A DNA stretch of 64,000 nt, from positions 1 to 64,000 of the forward strand of contig JBBRAX010000017.1 in assembly GCA_038206395.1 (NCBI GenBank), read 5' to 3'. The position numbers and the translations under genes were made by a program. Below are positions 1 to 8,396 of the stretch, in pieces; positions within the stretch are counted from its first letter, which is position 1; each line of letters opens with the position of its first letter. Under the pieces are notes generated by a model that was given only the letters and a program-made list of their open reading frames with translations, did no database searches and had not been told where the DNA came from. Source of the DNA: JAGSPQ01 sp038206395. GTDB taxonomy: Bacteria; Myxococcota; Myxococcia; Myxococcales; Myxococcaceae.

Positions 1-67
1 TGAGAATTGAGAATTGGAAACGTGGCCTGCAGGCCAGACAGCGCCGGGCACACAAGGAACCTGCGAT

Positions 68-1051
68 TTACGCCTTCAGGGCTGAGTCCCAGGCGCGACG
101 CACGAAGACGGGAATCATCTCGCGCCGCCAGCCTGGATCCACGTTGATGTTGGTCAGCGGGTGGCACTGCTTGTGCGCCACCTGCCCGAGCTCACCAATC
201 GTCTTCTCGTCCAACACGCGCCCGACGAAAGCCTCGAGCCGCTTCACCGGGTGCGGCCGCGCGGCGAGCGCAGAGATCACCATCCGCACGTCCGTCATCT
301 TTCCTTCGCCGTCCAGCCGCGCCGCCACCGCCACGCACAGCGCCGGGTAGTCGATCGCCGCACGGATCCGCAGCTTCAGGTAGCCCGCCACCAGCTTCAC
401 GGTCGGCTTCGGAATCCGCACCTCGACCATCAGCTCGTCCGCCGCGATCACCGAGTTCGCGATGCCGTCGGCGACGTAAAACTCGTCAAGCTTCAGCACC
501 CGTTCGCCGCGCGGCGACGCAAGCTTCACCGTCGCATCCAGCGTCATCAGCACCGGGGCCGAATCGTTGCTCGCCGCCGCGACGCAGTTCTTCCCGCTCT
601 TCACCACGTGGCACACCGTGCCGTCCTTCTTCAGGCAGTAGCCCAGCGACTTCCGCCAGAACAATGTCTGGTTGTAATAGACGCACCGCGTGTCGAGGCA
701 CAGGTTGCCGCCCAGCGTGCCCATCTCGCGCAGCTGCGGCCCCGCGATCTGCCCCAACGCGTACGCGAGGCTCGGAAACAACCGCCCTACCCTCTCGTCG
801 CGCGCCAGGTCGGCCACCGTCACCATCGGCCCCACCACCAGCGCGTCCGCGTCTTCCCGAATCGAATGCAGCGACGCGATCGCCTTCAACCCCACCACAT
901 GATCCGGAGTGAACAGCCGGTGCTTCATGTTCGGCACCAGATCCGTGCCGCCCGCGATCAGCTTCGCCTTGCCCCCATGCTGCTTGAGCAACGCCACCGC
1001 CTCTTCGACCGTCGACGGCGCGTGGTACTGAAACGGAGGCAGCGTCAGCAT
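68..1051 (-). CDS. hcrB: 4-hydroxybenzoyl-CoA reductase-type FAD subunit (beta)
   Basis: A 327-residue FAD-binding subunit of the xanthine oxidase family; it would carry electrons between the iron-sulfur and molybdenum subunits. The FAD-binding segment is seen as LIAGGTDLVP (about residues 31-40) and GTLGGNLC (111-118). What sets it apart is a loop with cysteines 123, 139, 147 and 156. The 16-8-9 spacing matches the four ligands of the additional [4Fe-4S] cluster known in the beta subunit of Thauera 4-hydroxybenzoyl-CoA reductase, which dehydroxylates 4-hydroxybenzoyl-CoA to benzoyl-CoA in anaerobic aromatic degradation. The start MLTLPPFQY was chosen because the family begins there; it overlaps the end of the large-subunit gene by 7 nt. 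It is the last gene of a three-gene operon. Ordinary xanthine or CO dehydrogenase is less likely because of the Cys loop; the real substrate is not proven. Confidence 0.87.
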   Translation of the reverse strand: MLTLPPFQYHAPSTVEEAVALLKQHGGKAKLIAGGTDLVPNMKHRLFTPDHVVGLKAIASLHSIREDADALVVGPMVTVADLARDERVGRLFPSLAYALGQIAGPQLREMGTLGGNLCLDTRCVYYNQTLFWRKSLGYCLKKDGTVCHVVKSGKNCVAAASNDSAPVLMTLDATVKLASPRGERVLKLDEFYVADGIANSVIAADELMVEVRIPKPTVKLVAGYLKLRIRAAIDYPALCVAVAARLDGEGKMTDVRMVISALAARPHPVKRLEAFVGRVLDEKTIGELGQVAHKQCHPLTNINVDPGWRREMIPVFVRRAWDSALKA

Positions 1052-3330
1052 GCCTTCCCCCTCAACGCCTTGAGCAGCATGGCCGGATGAAACGGCAGCT
1101 GCGTGAGCCGCACGCCCACCGCGTCGTAGATCGCGTTGCTGATCGCCGGAATCGCCGGGTGCAGAGGGCCTTCGCCGGCCTCTTTCGCTCCATGGGGCCC
1201 GTTCGGGTCGATCGACTCGACGATCAGGCTCTGGATGTCCGGCGTGTCGAGCGTCGTCGGAATCCGGTAGTCCAGCAGCGACGGCCCACGGTGAAGCCCC
1301 GACGGCAGGTACGTCATCTCTTCCATCGCCGCTTCCGCCCAGCCCATGTACACGCTGCCTTCGATTTGCCCTTCGACCAGGGTCGGGTTGATCGCCTTGC
1401 CGCAGTCGTGCGCCGCCCAGATTTTTTCTACCTTCCACACGCCCGACTCGAGGTCGACCTTCACCTCGGCCACGTGCGCCGTGAAGCTGTACGCCGGAGA
1501 CGCGCCGATCGTGCCGCCGCGGTAGTCGCCGCCCAGCTTCTTCGTGCGGTAGCTGCCCGTCGACCCCAGCGTGCCGAACTTCGCTTCCGTCAGCTGCACC
1601 GCGTCGCGAAACGACATCGTCTGATCCGCGCCCGGGCCGCTGATCGTGCCGAGGTGACCATCGACGACGGAAGGGTCGACCGCCCACTTCTCGCCGACCG
1701 CGGCCGAGATCTGCGCCCACAGCCGCTGGCCCGCTTCGATGCACGCGGTGCCGACCATGAAGGTGCCGCGGCTCGAGTACGCGCCCATGTCGACCGGGGT
1801 GAGATCCGTGTCGCTGACGACGACGTGGCAGTCGCGCGGGTCGCAGCCGATCTCTTCGGCGATGAGGAAGGCGGGCAGCGAGTTGGTGCCCTGGCCGATG
1901 TCGGACGCTCCGGAGAAGATCGTCACCTTCCCCGACCGATCGAGCTTCACCTGGATGCCCGACTGCGGCATCTCGTTCGGGTAGATCGGATACGCGGTGC
2001 CCGAGATGTACATCGAGCCGGCGACGCCCAGCCCACGGCCGTAGCCGAGCTTTCCTTTTCGCTCTTTCCAGCCGCTGCCCTTCTCGACCGCGTCAAGGCA
2101 CTGCAGGAACCCGTTCGAGGTGATCTGCTGCCCGTTCACCGTCTTCACGTTCTCGCCGCAGAAATTCCGCCGGCGCACTTCAATTGGGTCGAGGCCCAGC
2201 TTCTCGGCCGCCATGTCCAGCGCGACCTCGAACGCAAACCTCGGCTGCACGCTGCCGTGGCCTCTCTTCGGGCCACACGGCGGCTTGTTCGTGAAGACCC
2301 GCGTCGAGTCGAAGCGATACGTGCCGAACGCGTACGGCCCGGTGAGCAGCTGCCCCGAGTAGTACGCGGTGACGAGACCGAAGCTCGAGTACGCGCCGCC
2401 GTCGATCAGGATCTTCGAGTCGACCGCGTCGATCTTCCCCTCGGGCGAGAGGCCGACCGTGAACTTCATCTTCATCGGGTGCCGGCCGCGGTGCGCCCAG
2501 AACACCTCTTCGCGGGTGAACAGGCACTTCACCGGGCGGCCCGTCTTCATCGCCAGCGCGCTGACCACGAACTCCAGCGAGAAAGGGTCTGACTTGCCGC
2601 CAAACGCTCCGCCGATGAACGGCTGAATCACGCGGATGCGCGCCGGGTCGAGCTTCAACACCTTCGACAGCTCGCGGTGCACGTAGTGAGGAATCTGCGT
2701 CGAGCTCCACAGCGTCAGGTTGCCCTCGCCGTCATACTGGGCGACCGCGCAGTGCGGCTCGATCGCGGCGTGCGTCGAGCCCGCGTAGAAGAAGTCCTGC
2801 TCGACGACCGCGGCCGAGTTCTTTATCGCCGCGTCGACGTCGCCGAAAGCGAGGTCCACCCGCTTGCTGATGTTGCCGTGCTTCCCGCCCTCGTGAATGT
2901 GCGGAGGCTTAGCGGTCAACGACACTTCCGGGTCTACCAACGCCTCGAGAATTTCCCACTCGACGTCGATCAGCTCGAGCGCCTCTTCGGCGGCGAGCTC
3001 GTCGGTCGCGGCGACGGCTGCGATCTCGTCACCGATGAAGCGCGCCTTGTCGGCCGCCAGCGCCTGCTCATCGGGCGTCCACGGAATCACGCCGTACCGC
3101 GTGGGCAGCTCGCTTCCTTCGAGCACCGCGACGACCCCCGGGTGCTTCAGGCAGCGGGTGAAGTCGATCTTCTTCACGCGCGCGTGGGCGTGTGGGCTGC
3201 GCAACATCTTGCAGTGCAACATGCGCGGCAGCTGGAAGTCGTCGGCATACATCGCCTCGCCAGTGGCCTTCTTCAGGCTGTCGATCTTGCGAAGGCGGCG
3301 GCCGACGACGGAAAACTTCGCGTCGGTCAT
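1045..3330 (-). CDS. hcrA: 4-hydroxybenzoyl-CoA reductase-type molybdopterin subunit (alpha)
   Basis: A 761-residue molybdenum-cofactor subunit of the xanthine oxidase family. It has the small N-terminal a/b hammerhead domain (about residues 15-125) followed by the two Moco-binding domains. The cofactor motif IGGAFGGKSD lies in the middle, and a GAKEAGEGPLHP segment near the C-terminus holds the position of the family's active-site glutamate. The start at MTDAKFSVVGRRL overlaps the small-subunit stop by 4 nt (ATGA), so the three subunits are translationally coupled. The assignment to the hydroxybenzoyl-CoA reductase branch rests mainly on the partner beta subunit with its extra [4Fe-4S] loop; from this subunit alone, aldehyde, CO or xanthine dehydrogenase would also be possible. 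Confidence 0.85.
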   Translation of the reverse strand: MTDAKFSVVGRRLRKIDSLKKATGEAMYADDFQLPRMLHCKMLRSPHAHARVKKIDFTRCLKHPGVVAVLEGSELPTRYGVIPWTPDEQALAADKARFIGDEIAAVAATDELAAEEALELIDVEWEILEALVDPEVSLTAKPPHIHEGGKHGNISKRVDLAFGDVDAAIKNSAAVVEQDFFYAGSTHAAIEPHCAVAQYDGEGNLTLWSSTQIPHYVHRELSKVLKLDPARIRVIQPFIGGAFGGKSDPFSLEFVVSALAMKTGRPVKCLFTREEVFWAHRGRHPMKMKFTVGLSPEGKIDAVDSKILIDGGAYSSFGLVTAYYSGQLLTGPYAFGTYRFDSTRVFTNKPPCGPKRGHGSVQPRFAFEVALDMAAEKLGLDPIEVRRRNFCGENVKTVNGQQITSNGFLQCLDAVEKGSGWKERKGKLGYGRGLGVAGSMYISGTAYPIYPNEMPQSGIQVKLDRSGKVTIFSGASDIGQGTNSLPAFLIAEEIGCDPRDCHVVVSDTDLTPVDMGAYSSRGTFMVGTACIEAGQRLWAQISAAVGEKWAVDPSVVDGHLGTISGPGADQTMSFRDAVQLTEAKFGTLGSTGSYRTKKLGGDYRGGTIGASPAYSFTAHVAEVKVDLESGVWKVEKIWAAHDCGKAINPTLVEGQIEGSVYMGWAEAAMEEMTYLPSGLHRGPSLLDYRIPTTLDTPDIQSLIVESIDPNGPHGAKEAGEGPLHPAIPAISNAIYDAVGVRLTQLPFHPAMLLKALRGKAC

Positions 3331-3860
3331 TTCGCACCGCCGGTGGTCGGGCGCTCGTCGCGCTCGGCGATCTGCCGCTGACCCGAGGCGACTTCCACGG
3401 CGTCGAGAATCTGGGTGTAGCCGGTGCATCGGCAGAGGTTCCCCGACAGCGCGACCTTGATCTCTTCGCGGTTCGGCTTCGGGTTCTTCTCGAGCAACGC
3501 GGAGGCCGACAGCATCATCCCCGACTGGCAGAAGCCGCACTGCAGCGCGCCGCAGAGATCGAAAGCGTCCTGCACCGGGTGCATGCAGCCGTTCTTCGCC
3601 AGCCCTTCGATCGTCGTCACTTCGTGTCGCTGGGCTTCGACCGCCAGGCTCAGGCAGCTCAAGGTCGGCTTGCCGTCGACCAGCACCGTGCACGCCCCGC
3701 AGTCGCCCATGTCGCAGCCCTGCTTGCTGCCCGTCAGTCTCAGCGTGTAGCGCAGCGCCTCGAGCAAGGTCGCCCGCGGCTCCACTGCGATCTGGTGGGG
3801 ATCACCGTTGACGCTGAGGTCGACGAGCAGCTTGTCGGGGCGGCCGTTCACAAGGGCCAA
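3327..3860 (-). CDS. hcrC: [2Fe-2S] subunit of the molybdenum hydroxylase (gamma)
   Basis: A 177-residue small subunit with two [2Fe-2S] clusters. The plant-ferredoxin-like N-terminal domain has GCDMGDCGACTV with a further Cys in LSCLSL. The C-terminal helical domain has CGFCQSG and CRCTGY, the usual ligand set of this family. It shuttles electrons to or from the molybdenum centre. It is the first gene of the operon and overlaps the alpha gene by 4 nt. The length is typical (about 155-170 residues) with a short charged C-terminal extension. The reading as subunit of a hydroxybenzoyl-CoA reductase follows from the neighbouring beta subunit; the small subunit itself does not discriminate between substrates. 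Confidence 0.87.
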   Translation of the reverse strand: MALVNGRPDKLLVDLSVNGDPHQIAVEPRATLLEALRYTLRLTGSKQGCDMGDCGACTVLVDGKPTLSCLSLAVEAQRHEVTTIEGLAKNGCMHPVQDAFDLCGALQCGFCQSGMMLSASALLEKNPKPNREEIKVALSGNLCRCTGYTQILDAVEVASGQRQIAERDERPTTGGAK

Positions 3861-3895
3861 GTACCCTCAGCGGCAGGGGTGGGTCAACGGTTCGA

Positions 3896-4741
3896 CTACC
3901 GCGTGCCCCAGTGAAGCTTCTGGCGAAGGACGCCGAAGTAATCGAGCTGGCCGTTGCGCACCAGGTGCACGCGGTTGGGCGACTTCTGGACCTCGACCCG
4001 ATCGCCCGTCTTCAGCGGGTGGCCCTGCTGGCCGTCGATGGTCAGGTACACGTCACTGACTTCGCTGGTCAGCACCGTCGAGATCACGTGCTCGGCCGGC
4101 AGCACGATGGGCCGCTGCGTCAGCGCATGCGGGCAGATTGGGGTGATCACCACGCAGTCGACCGACGGATGAACGATGGGCCCACCCGCCGACAGCGAGT
4201 ACGCGGTCGAGCCGGTGGGCGTGGAAAAAATCACCCCGTCCGACTTGAAGAGCGCGACGAACGCGCCATCGAACCAGGTCTCGTGGTCGGCGATGCGGGC
4301 CAGGGCGCTCTTGTTGATCACGACGTCGTTGAGCACCTCGTCATCCACGATCAGCTTGCCGCCGCGGTAGAGCCGGCACGACAGCTTCATTCGCGAGTCG
4401 ATGCGCGCCTTGTCGGCCAGCACGTCGGCGAAAGCGGTCATCGTCTCGGCCTGCGGAATCTCGGTCAAGAAGCCGAGCGACCCGAGGTTCACGCCGAGGA
4501 TGGGGGCCGGGCGGCCTTTCAAGATGCGGGCGGCACCAATCAACGTGCCGTCGCCGCCGAGCACCACCATCAGGTCGGCGCGCTTGCCGAGCTCTTCCAC
4601 CGGGGTCGGCGCCCAGCCGAGCTCAGCGGCAAGGTGATCTTCCGCGAGGAACTCGAGCGTCGGGTGCTGGCCTTTCAGCTGCTTCGCCAGGGCGACGGCT
4701 TCCGGCTTTCCCCGCTTCGCCACGAGCGCGATCGTCTTCAC
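3896..4741 (-). CDS. nadK: NAD kinase
   Basis: ATP- or polyphosphate-dependent NAD kinase, 281 residues, making NADP in the cytoplasm. The diagnostic motif VVLGGDGTLIGAARI is present, followed by GVNLGSLGFLTEI, the DVVINKSALARI segment and STPTGSTAYSLSAGGPIVHP, which together form the NAD-binding and catalytic core. The start is a GTG (V-K-T-I-A-L-V), the position where the family begins; upstream codons in frame are not protein-like. It is divergent from rarA with only 39 bp between them, so both promoters must overlap within or extend into the coding regions. Confidence 0.93.
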   Translation of the reverse strand: MKTIALVAKRGKPEAVALAKQLKGQHPTLEFLAEDHLAAELGWAPTPVEELGKRADLMVVLGGDGTLIGAARILKGRPAPILGVNLGSLGFLTEIPQAETMTAFADVLADKARIDSRMKLSCRLYRGGKLIVDDEVLNDVVINKSALARIADHETWFDGAFVALFKSDGVIFSTPTGSTAYSLSAGGPIVHPSVDCVVITPICPHALTQRPIVLPAEHVISTVLTSEVSDVYLTIDGQQGHPLKTGDRVEVQKSPNRVHLVRNGQLDYFGVLRQKLHWGTR

Positions 4742-4780
4742 GCGCGCAGTTGTAGCAGGAGGCGTTAAGTATTCGAGCAA

Positions 4781-6109
4781 GTGGATCTCTTCGACAAAGC
4801 CGCCGAGACGGACGCCGCCGCCCGCGCCCCGCTGGCCGAGCGCATGCGCCCCCTGTCGCTCGACGAGTTCATCGGGCAGGAGCACCTCACCGCCGACGGC
4901 AAGCTGCTGCGGCGCGCGATCCAGAACGACCAGATTCCGTCGCTGATCTTCTGGGGCCCCCCCGGCACCGGCAAGACCACCCTCGCCCGACTCATCGCCC
5001 GGTCGACCGGCGCCCACTTCACCCAGGTCAGCGCAGTGCTCGCCGGAGTCAAAGAGCTGCGCGAGATCATGGCCGAGGCCGAAGAGCGCTGGAAGCTGCA
5101 CCGCAAGCGCACCTTGCTCTTCGTCGACGAGATCCACCGCTTCAACAAGGGCCAGCAGGACGCGCTGCTTCCCCACGTCGAGAAGGGCACCGTCACCCTG
5201 CTCGGAGCGACCACCGAGAACCCTTCCTTCGAGGTCAACGCCGCGCTGCTCTCGCGAATGCGCGTCGTCACCCTGCGCGGCCTCGAAGAAGACGAGCTGA
5301 AGAAGGTGCTGCGCCGCGCGCTCGATGATCCGCGCGGGCTCGCCGGCCGGATCACCATCGATGATGCTGCGCTGTCTTTCCTCGCCCAGATGGCCGCCGG
5401 CGACGCACGACGGGCCGTCACCGCGCTCGAGGTCGCCGCGCAGTACGGCGGCAAGCACATCGACCTGAAGGCCGCCGAAGAGGCGATGCAGCAGCGCACC
5501 CTGCTCTACGACCAGTCGGGCGAAGAGCACTACAACGTCGTCTCGGCGTTCATCAAATCGATGCGCGGCTCGGACCCCGACGCCGCCGTGTACTGGATGG
5601 CGCGCATGCTCGAGGCTGGCGAAGACCCACGCTTCGTCCTTCGCCGGCTGGTCATCTTCGCCAGTGAAGACATCGGCAACGCGGATCCCCGGGCGCTGCA
5701 GGTCGCCGTCAGCGCGCTGCACGCGTACGAGCTCCTGGGCATGCCCGAAGGAATGTTCGCCTTCACCCAGGCCGTCACGTACCTGGCGATGGCCCCCAAG
5801 GCGAACACCACGCTGACGACCTACGCGCGGGTGAAAGAAGCGGTGATGAAGCAGGGCCCGCTGCCGGTGCCGATGCACCTGCGAAACGCACCCACGAAGC
5901 TGATGAAGTCGCTGGGCTACGGCTCGGGCTACCAGTACCCGCACGACTTCGACGGCCACGTCGTCGCGGGCGAGACCTACCTGCCCGAAGGACTTCGGAA
6001 AGAGCGCTTCTTTCAGCCCTCGCAGTCAGGGGAAGAGAAAGACCTGGCGGTCCGGCTCGACGCGCTGCGACGCGCGAAGCCGCCCAGTGAGCCGGGCGAA
6101 GACGGCTGA
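4781..6109 (+). CDS. rarA: Replication-associated recombination ATPase RarA (MgsA)
   Basis: A 442-residue AAA+ ATPase related to clamp loaders and RuvB, which acts at stalled forks. Walker A is GPPGTGKTTLA (about residue 66), Walker B is LLFVDEIHRF, and sensor 1 lies in GATTENPSFEVN. The C-terminal lid and tetramerisation region is complete and ends with the usual LGYGSGYQYPHDF segment. The start is a GTG at MDLFDKAAE, which fits the family N-terminus; an AGGAGG lies 18 nt upstream, further than usual, and the frame is closed by a stop 15 nt upstream, leaving no better start. Divergent from nadK. Confidence 0.93.
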   Translation: MDLFDKAAETDAAARAPLAERMRPLSLDEFIGQEHLTADGKLLRRAIQNDQIPSLIFWGPPGTGKTTLARLIARSTGAHFTQVSAVLAGVKELREIMAEAEERWKLHRKRTLLFVDEIHRFNKGQQDALLPHVEKGTVTLLGATTENPSFEVNAALLSRMRVVTLRGLEEDELKKVLRRALDDPRGLAGRITIDDAALSFLAQMAAGDARRAVTALEVAAQYGGKHIDLKAAEEAMQQRTLLYDQSGEEHYNVVSAFIKSMRGSDPDAAVYWMARMLEAGEDPRFVLRRLVIFASEDIGNADPRALQVAVSALHAYELLGMPEGMFAFTQAVTYLAMAPKANTTLTTYARVKEAVMKQGPLPVPMHLRNAPTKLMKSLGYGSGYQYPHDFDGHVVAGETYLPEGLRKERFFQPSQSGEEKDLAVRLDALRRAKPPSEPGEDG

Positions 6110-6132
6110 CAATCGCGTAAGGTCTTCCCCCC

Positions 6133-6396
6133 ATGAAAAGAATACTCTCGCTGGTCGTCTGCATTCTCGCGTTCTCTGCCGCCGCCCTCGCCGAGGAAGG
6201 CCTTCCGTCGGTGCAGCCCGAGCCCGAGGCCGCTGCGGGCCTGGTGCAGAACGCCGAGCCCGAAGAGCTCACCTGCGAAGCCGATGAAGCCTCGCGAGGG
6301 GCCGATTGCAAGAGCGGCTGCAACAAGAAGTGCGCAGGCGCCTCGAACAAGGCGAAGTGCGTGGGCACCTGCCGTCGCGCCTGTGACGGCAAATGA
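6133..6396 (+). CDS. Small exported cysteine-rich protein
   Basis: An 87-residue protein with a clear signal peptide (MKRILSLVVCILAFSAAALA, cleavage after ALA) and an acidic, Pro-rich stretch. The C-terminal module of about 40 residues has seven cysteines (LTCEAD, ADCKSGCNKKC, AKCVGTC, RACDG), probably disulfide-bonded in the periplasm or outside. No family recognised. It overlaps the next gene by 4 nt (ATGA) and is therefore probably co-translated with the TPR protein. Confidence is high that it is a gene, because of the signal peptide and coupling; the function is unknown. Confidence 0.75.
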   Translation: MKRILSLVVCILAFSAAALAEEGLPSVQPEPEAAAGLVQNAEPEELTCEADEASRGADCKSGCNKKCAGASNKAKCVGTCRRACDGK

Positions 6397-7232
6397 TCCT
6401 CACCGCCCTGTGGGTGGTGCTGGCCGCTGGCGGCGACACGACCCTGAGCAAAGAAGCAGCGGTGCAATACCGCGACGCCGTCGCGAAGGTGACTGCCGGC
6501 CAGCATGGCCCCGCCACTGAGAGCCTGAACGCGCTGGCCGCCCAGTACCCCCGCGTCCCCGAGGTGTTTGCCACGCGCTGCTCGGCGATGCTCGGCGTGC
6601 GGCGGTTCAAGGAAGCCGAGGCCGACTGCGCGTATGCGATTGCCCTTCGCCCCAACCTGCCGTCGGCGCTCTACGGGCTCGCGCTGGCGGAAGACAACCA
6701 GGGCAAGGTCGACGCGGCGATCACGCACTACCGCCAGTACGCGGCGCTGTCGGATCCACAGGCCGTCTCGAAGTCCCAGGCCGCGGCGCGCGCGGAGGTG
6801 CTCGAGGGTCAGGCGGCGCTGCCGGTCGCTCCGCCGCCGCCGGTGCCCCCGGGGCCCGCGCCCGTCATGGCCGGCCCACCGGGAACCATCCTCGTCTACC
6901 GGAACCACCTGATGGCCGGCATGCGCGGTGGTGGCGTTCAGCAGGTCAGCCTGCTGCTCGACGGCAGGCCGGTCGGAGACATCTCGCACGATCAATACGT
7001 CGAGATCATCACCGCAGGCGGCAGCCACTTGCTCGAGGCGCGGTTCGCCGTCTCGAGCATCTTCGAGATCCCGAAGGTCCTCACCCTTCCCATCGACCTG
7101 CCGTCCAACGGCGCCGCGTACGTGAACTTCGACTACGTCGGCGGCCAGATGCAGCTGCGCCTGATGCCGTCGTCGCAGGGGAAGAAAGAGATTCAGGACG
7201 ACTGCACCAAGGCCTACACCCGGAAGCTCTGA
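6393..7232 (+). CDS. TPR protein with DUF2846-like C-terminal domain
   Basis: A 279-residue protein. An N-terminal hydrophobic stretch (MILTALWVVLAAGG) suggests export. Residues about 20-140 form tetratricopeptide-type helices (AVQYRDAVAKV, FKEAEADCAYAIALRPNLP, GKVDAAITHYRQYAAL). A Pro-rich linker (about 148-165) leads to a beta-rich C-terminal domain with GTILVYRNH, LLLDGRPVGDI and a Gly-Gly-Ser-His-Leu turn, which resembles DUF2846-type domains (resemblance by eye). Co-translated with the small Cys-rich protein upstream. A role in an envelope assembly is possible but not shown. Confidence 0.72.
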   Translation: MILTALWVVLAAGGDTTLSKEAAVQYRDAVAKVTAGQHGPATESLNALAAQYPRVPEVFATRCSAMLGVRRFKEAEADCAYAIALRPNLPSALYGLALAEDNQGKVDAAITHYRQYAALSDPQAVSKSQAAARAEVLEGQAALPVAPPPPVPPGPAPVMAGPPGTILVYRNHLMAGMRGGGVQQVSLLLDGRPVGDISHDQYVEIITAGGSHLLEARFAVSSIFEIPKVLTLPIDLPSNGAAYVNFDYVGGQMQLRLMPSSQGKKEIQDDCTKAYTRKL

Positions 7233-7282
7233 GGCCCGAGCCCCTGGGGCACGCGCCCGCATCGCTGTGACGGGCGCTGCGG

Positions 7283-7398
7283 ATGCTCATCCCTCGACTT
7301 CTCTTCCGGATGAACGGAAACGGCGCTCTTCCAGATGAACGGAAACGGCGCTCTTCCGGATGAACGAAACGGCGCTCTTCCGGATGAACGAAACGGCG
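7283..7398. repeat. Dispersed repeat copy followed by a four-copy 24/25-bp tandem repeat
   Basis: Positions 7301-7398 hold four near-identical units of 25, 25, 24 and 24 bp starting CTCTTCCGGATGAACG; the second unit has one substitution and the last two lack one G. The 22 bases at 7283-7304 are identical to the reverse complement of 57550-57571, and the unit start also occurs inverted near 57515-57527, so this is a copy of a dispersed element with an internal deletion and local amplification. It sits between the convergent TPR and GGDEF genes. A perfect 7-bp inverted repeat (7253-7259 with 7271-7277) just upstream may help end transcription but has no T tract. Confidence 0.8.
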
Positions 7399-7419
7399 GC
7401 TCCCACCCGCTGCGTGCGC

Positions 7420-8343
7420 TTAGTTCGCGGGCGCTGCAGCCGGGGCAGCGAGCGCGACCTTGTTCCGGCCCTCGCGCTTCGCGGTGTACAGCGCGTCATC
7501 GGCAGATCGCACCAGCGCCTCGGACGACGTGATCGCCTGATGCGGGTAGATCGAGATGCCCAGCGAGGCGGTGACGTGCCGCGCGTGGAACTCGAGCGAC
7601 GCGAGATCCGAACGCACGCGTTCGGCCACGGTCAGCGCACCGCCCAGCATCGTCTTCGGCAGGATCAACGCGAACTCCTCACCGCCGTACCTCGCGATGA
7701 AGTCCGTCTCGCGCACGCAGTGCTTCAGGCGTTCGGCGACCTCGCGAAGCACCGCGTCGCCTTCGGGGTGCCCGAACGTGTCGTTGATGATCTTGAAGTG
7801 ATCCAGGTCGAGCAGCACCAGCGCAAGCGGGTCGTCGTACCGCTGCGCACGCCGGAACTCGTCGACCAGGCGATCTTGAAAGCTGCGGCGGTTCGGCACC
7901 CCCGTCAGCGCGTCCGTCATCGACAGCTCGCTGAAGGCCGCCACCTCGTCCAGCAGGCCATCGACGTTGCGGCGCAGCTTCGCCGCCGCCGTCAGCCGCA
8001 GCGCGAGCTCGGTGGCATTCACCGGGCGGGTCAGCACTTCGTCGGCCCCGGCCTCGAGCGCCTCGATGCGCTCGGCCACTTCCTGCCCGGCGGCGATCAT
8101 CACCACCGACAGGTGTCGACGGCCCAGCTGTTCCTTCAGCCGCTTCAACGCCGTCAAGCCGGCCGGCCCCGTCTGCCCGAGATCGATCACCACCACGTCG
8201 GGCACGGCCGAACGGCCCAGCTGCCACACCTGCACCAGGGTGCTCGCGACCTCGAGCCGCCCCCCGGAGAGCTCCACCGCGCGCGGCAGGTCGGCGCCGA
8301 GCACGGCGGGATCTCCGAGGAACAAGACGGACCACGGCTGCAT
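7420..8343 (-). CDS. Receiver-GGDEF diguanylate cyclase
   Basis: A 307-residue cytoplasmic signalling protein. Residues 1-120 form a receiver-like domain with the phosphorylatable Asp in VVVIDLGQTG and a later lysine position replaced (EVLTRPVN has Arg where Lys is usual). Residues about 140-300 form a GGDEF domain with DALTGVPNRRSF, the active-site loop RYGGEEFALILP and the allosteric I-site RETD five residues before it, so it should make c-di-GMP and be product-inhibited. It is divergent from the glycosyltransferase gene. The replaced Lys may mean altered phosphorylation control. Two PilZ proteins in this window (30014 and 54382) are possible c-di-GMP receptors. Confidence 0.9.
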   Translation of the reverse strand: MQPWSVLFLGDPAVLGADLPRAVELSGGRLEVASTLVQVWQLGRSAVPDVVVIDLGQTGPAGLTALKRLKEQLGRRHLSVVMIAAGQEVAERIEALEAGADEVLTRPVNATELALRLTAAAKLRRNVDGLLDEVAAFSELSMTDALTGVPNRRSFQDRLVDEFRRAQRYDDPLALVLLDLDHFKIINDTFGHPEGDAVLREVAERLKHCVRETDFIARYGGEEFALILPKTMLGGALTVAERVRSDLASLEFHARHVTASLGISIYPHQAITSSEALVRSADDALYTAKREGRNKVALAAPAAAPAN

Positions 8344-8396
8344 TGCGCCTCCTTACTCCAGAAACCCGCCCGCCACGTGCTATGGCGCGGCACCGC

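Noticed and set aside
1..67. Direct repeat TGAGAATTGAGAATTG and palindrome GGCCTGCAGGCC at the window edge
   Set aside because: Too short and cut by the window start; nothing else supports a function.
1087..2592. Long open frames opposite to the molybdenum hydroxylase genes
   Set aside because: They are Arg/Asp/Val-rich antisense shadows caused by high GC; the opposite strand carries recognised enzyme motifs over the same span.
68..3860. Reading the first operon as carbon monoxide or xanthine dehydrogenase
   Set aside because: The extra four-Cys loop in the FAD subunit is not a feature of those enzymes; the hydroxybenzoyl-CoA reductase branch explains it.
7301..7398. Short regular repeats as a possible CRISPR array
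   Set aside because: The units are directly adjacent with no spacers between them and there are no cas genes nearby.
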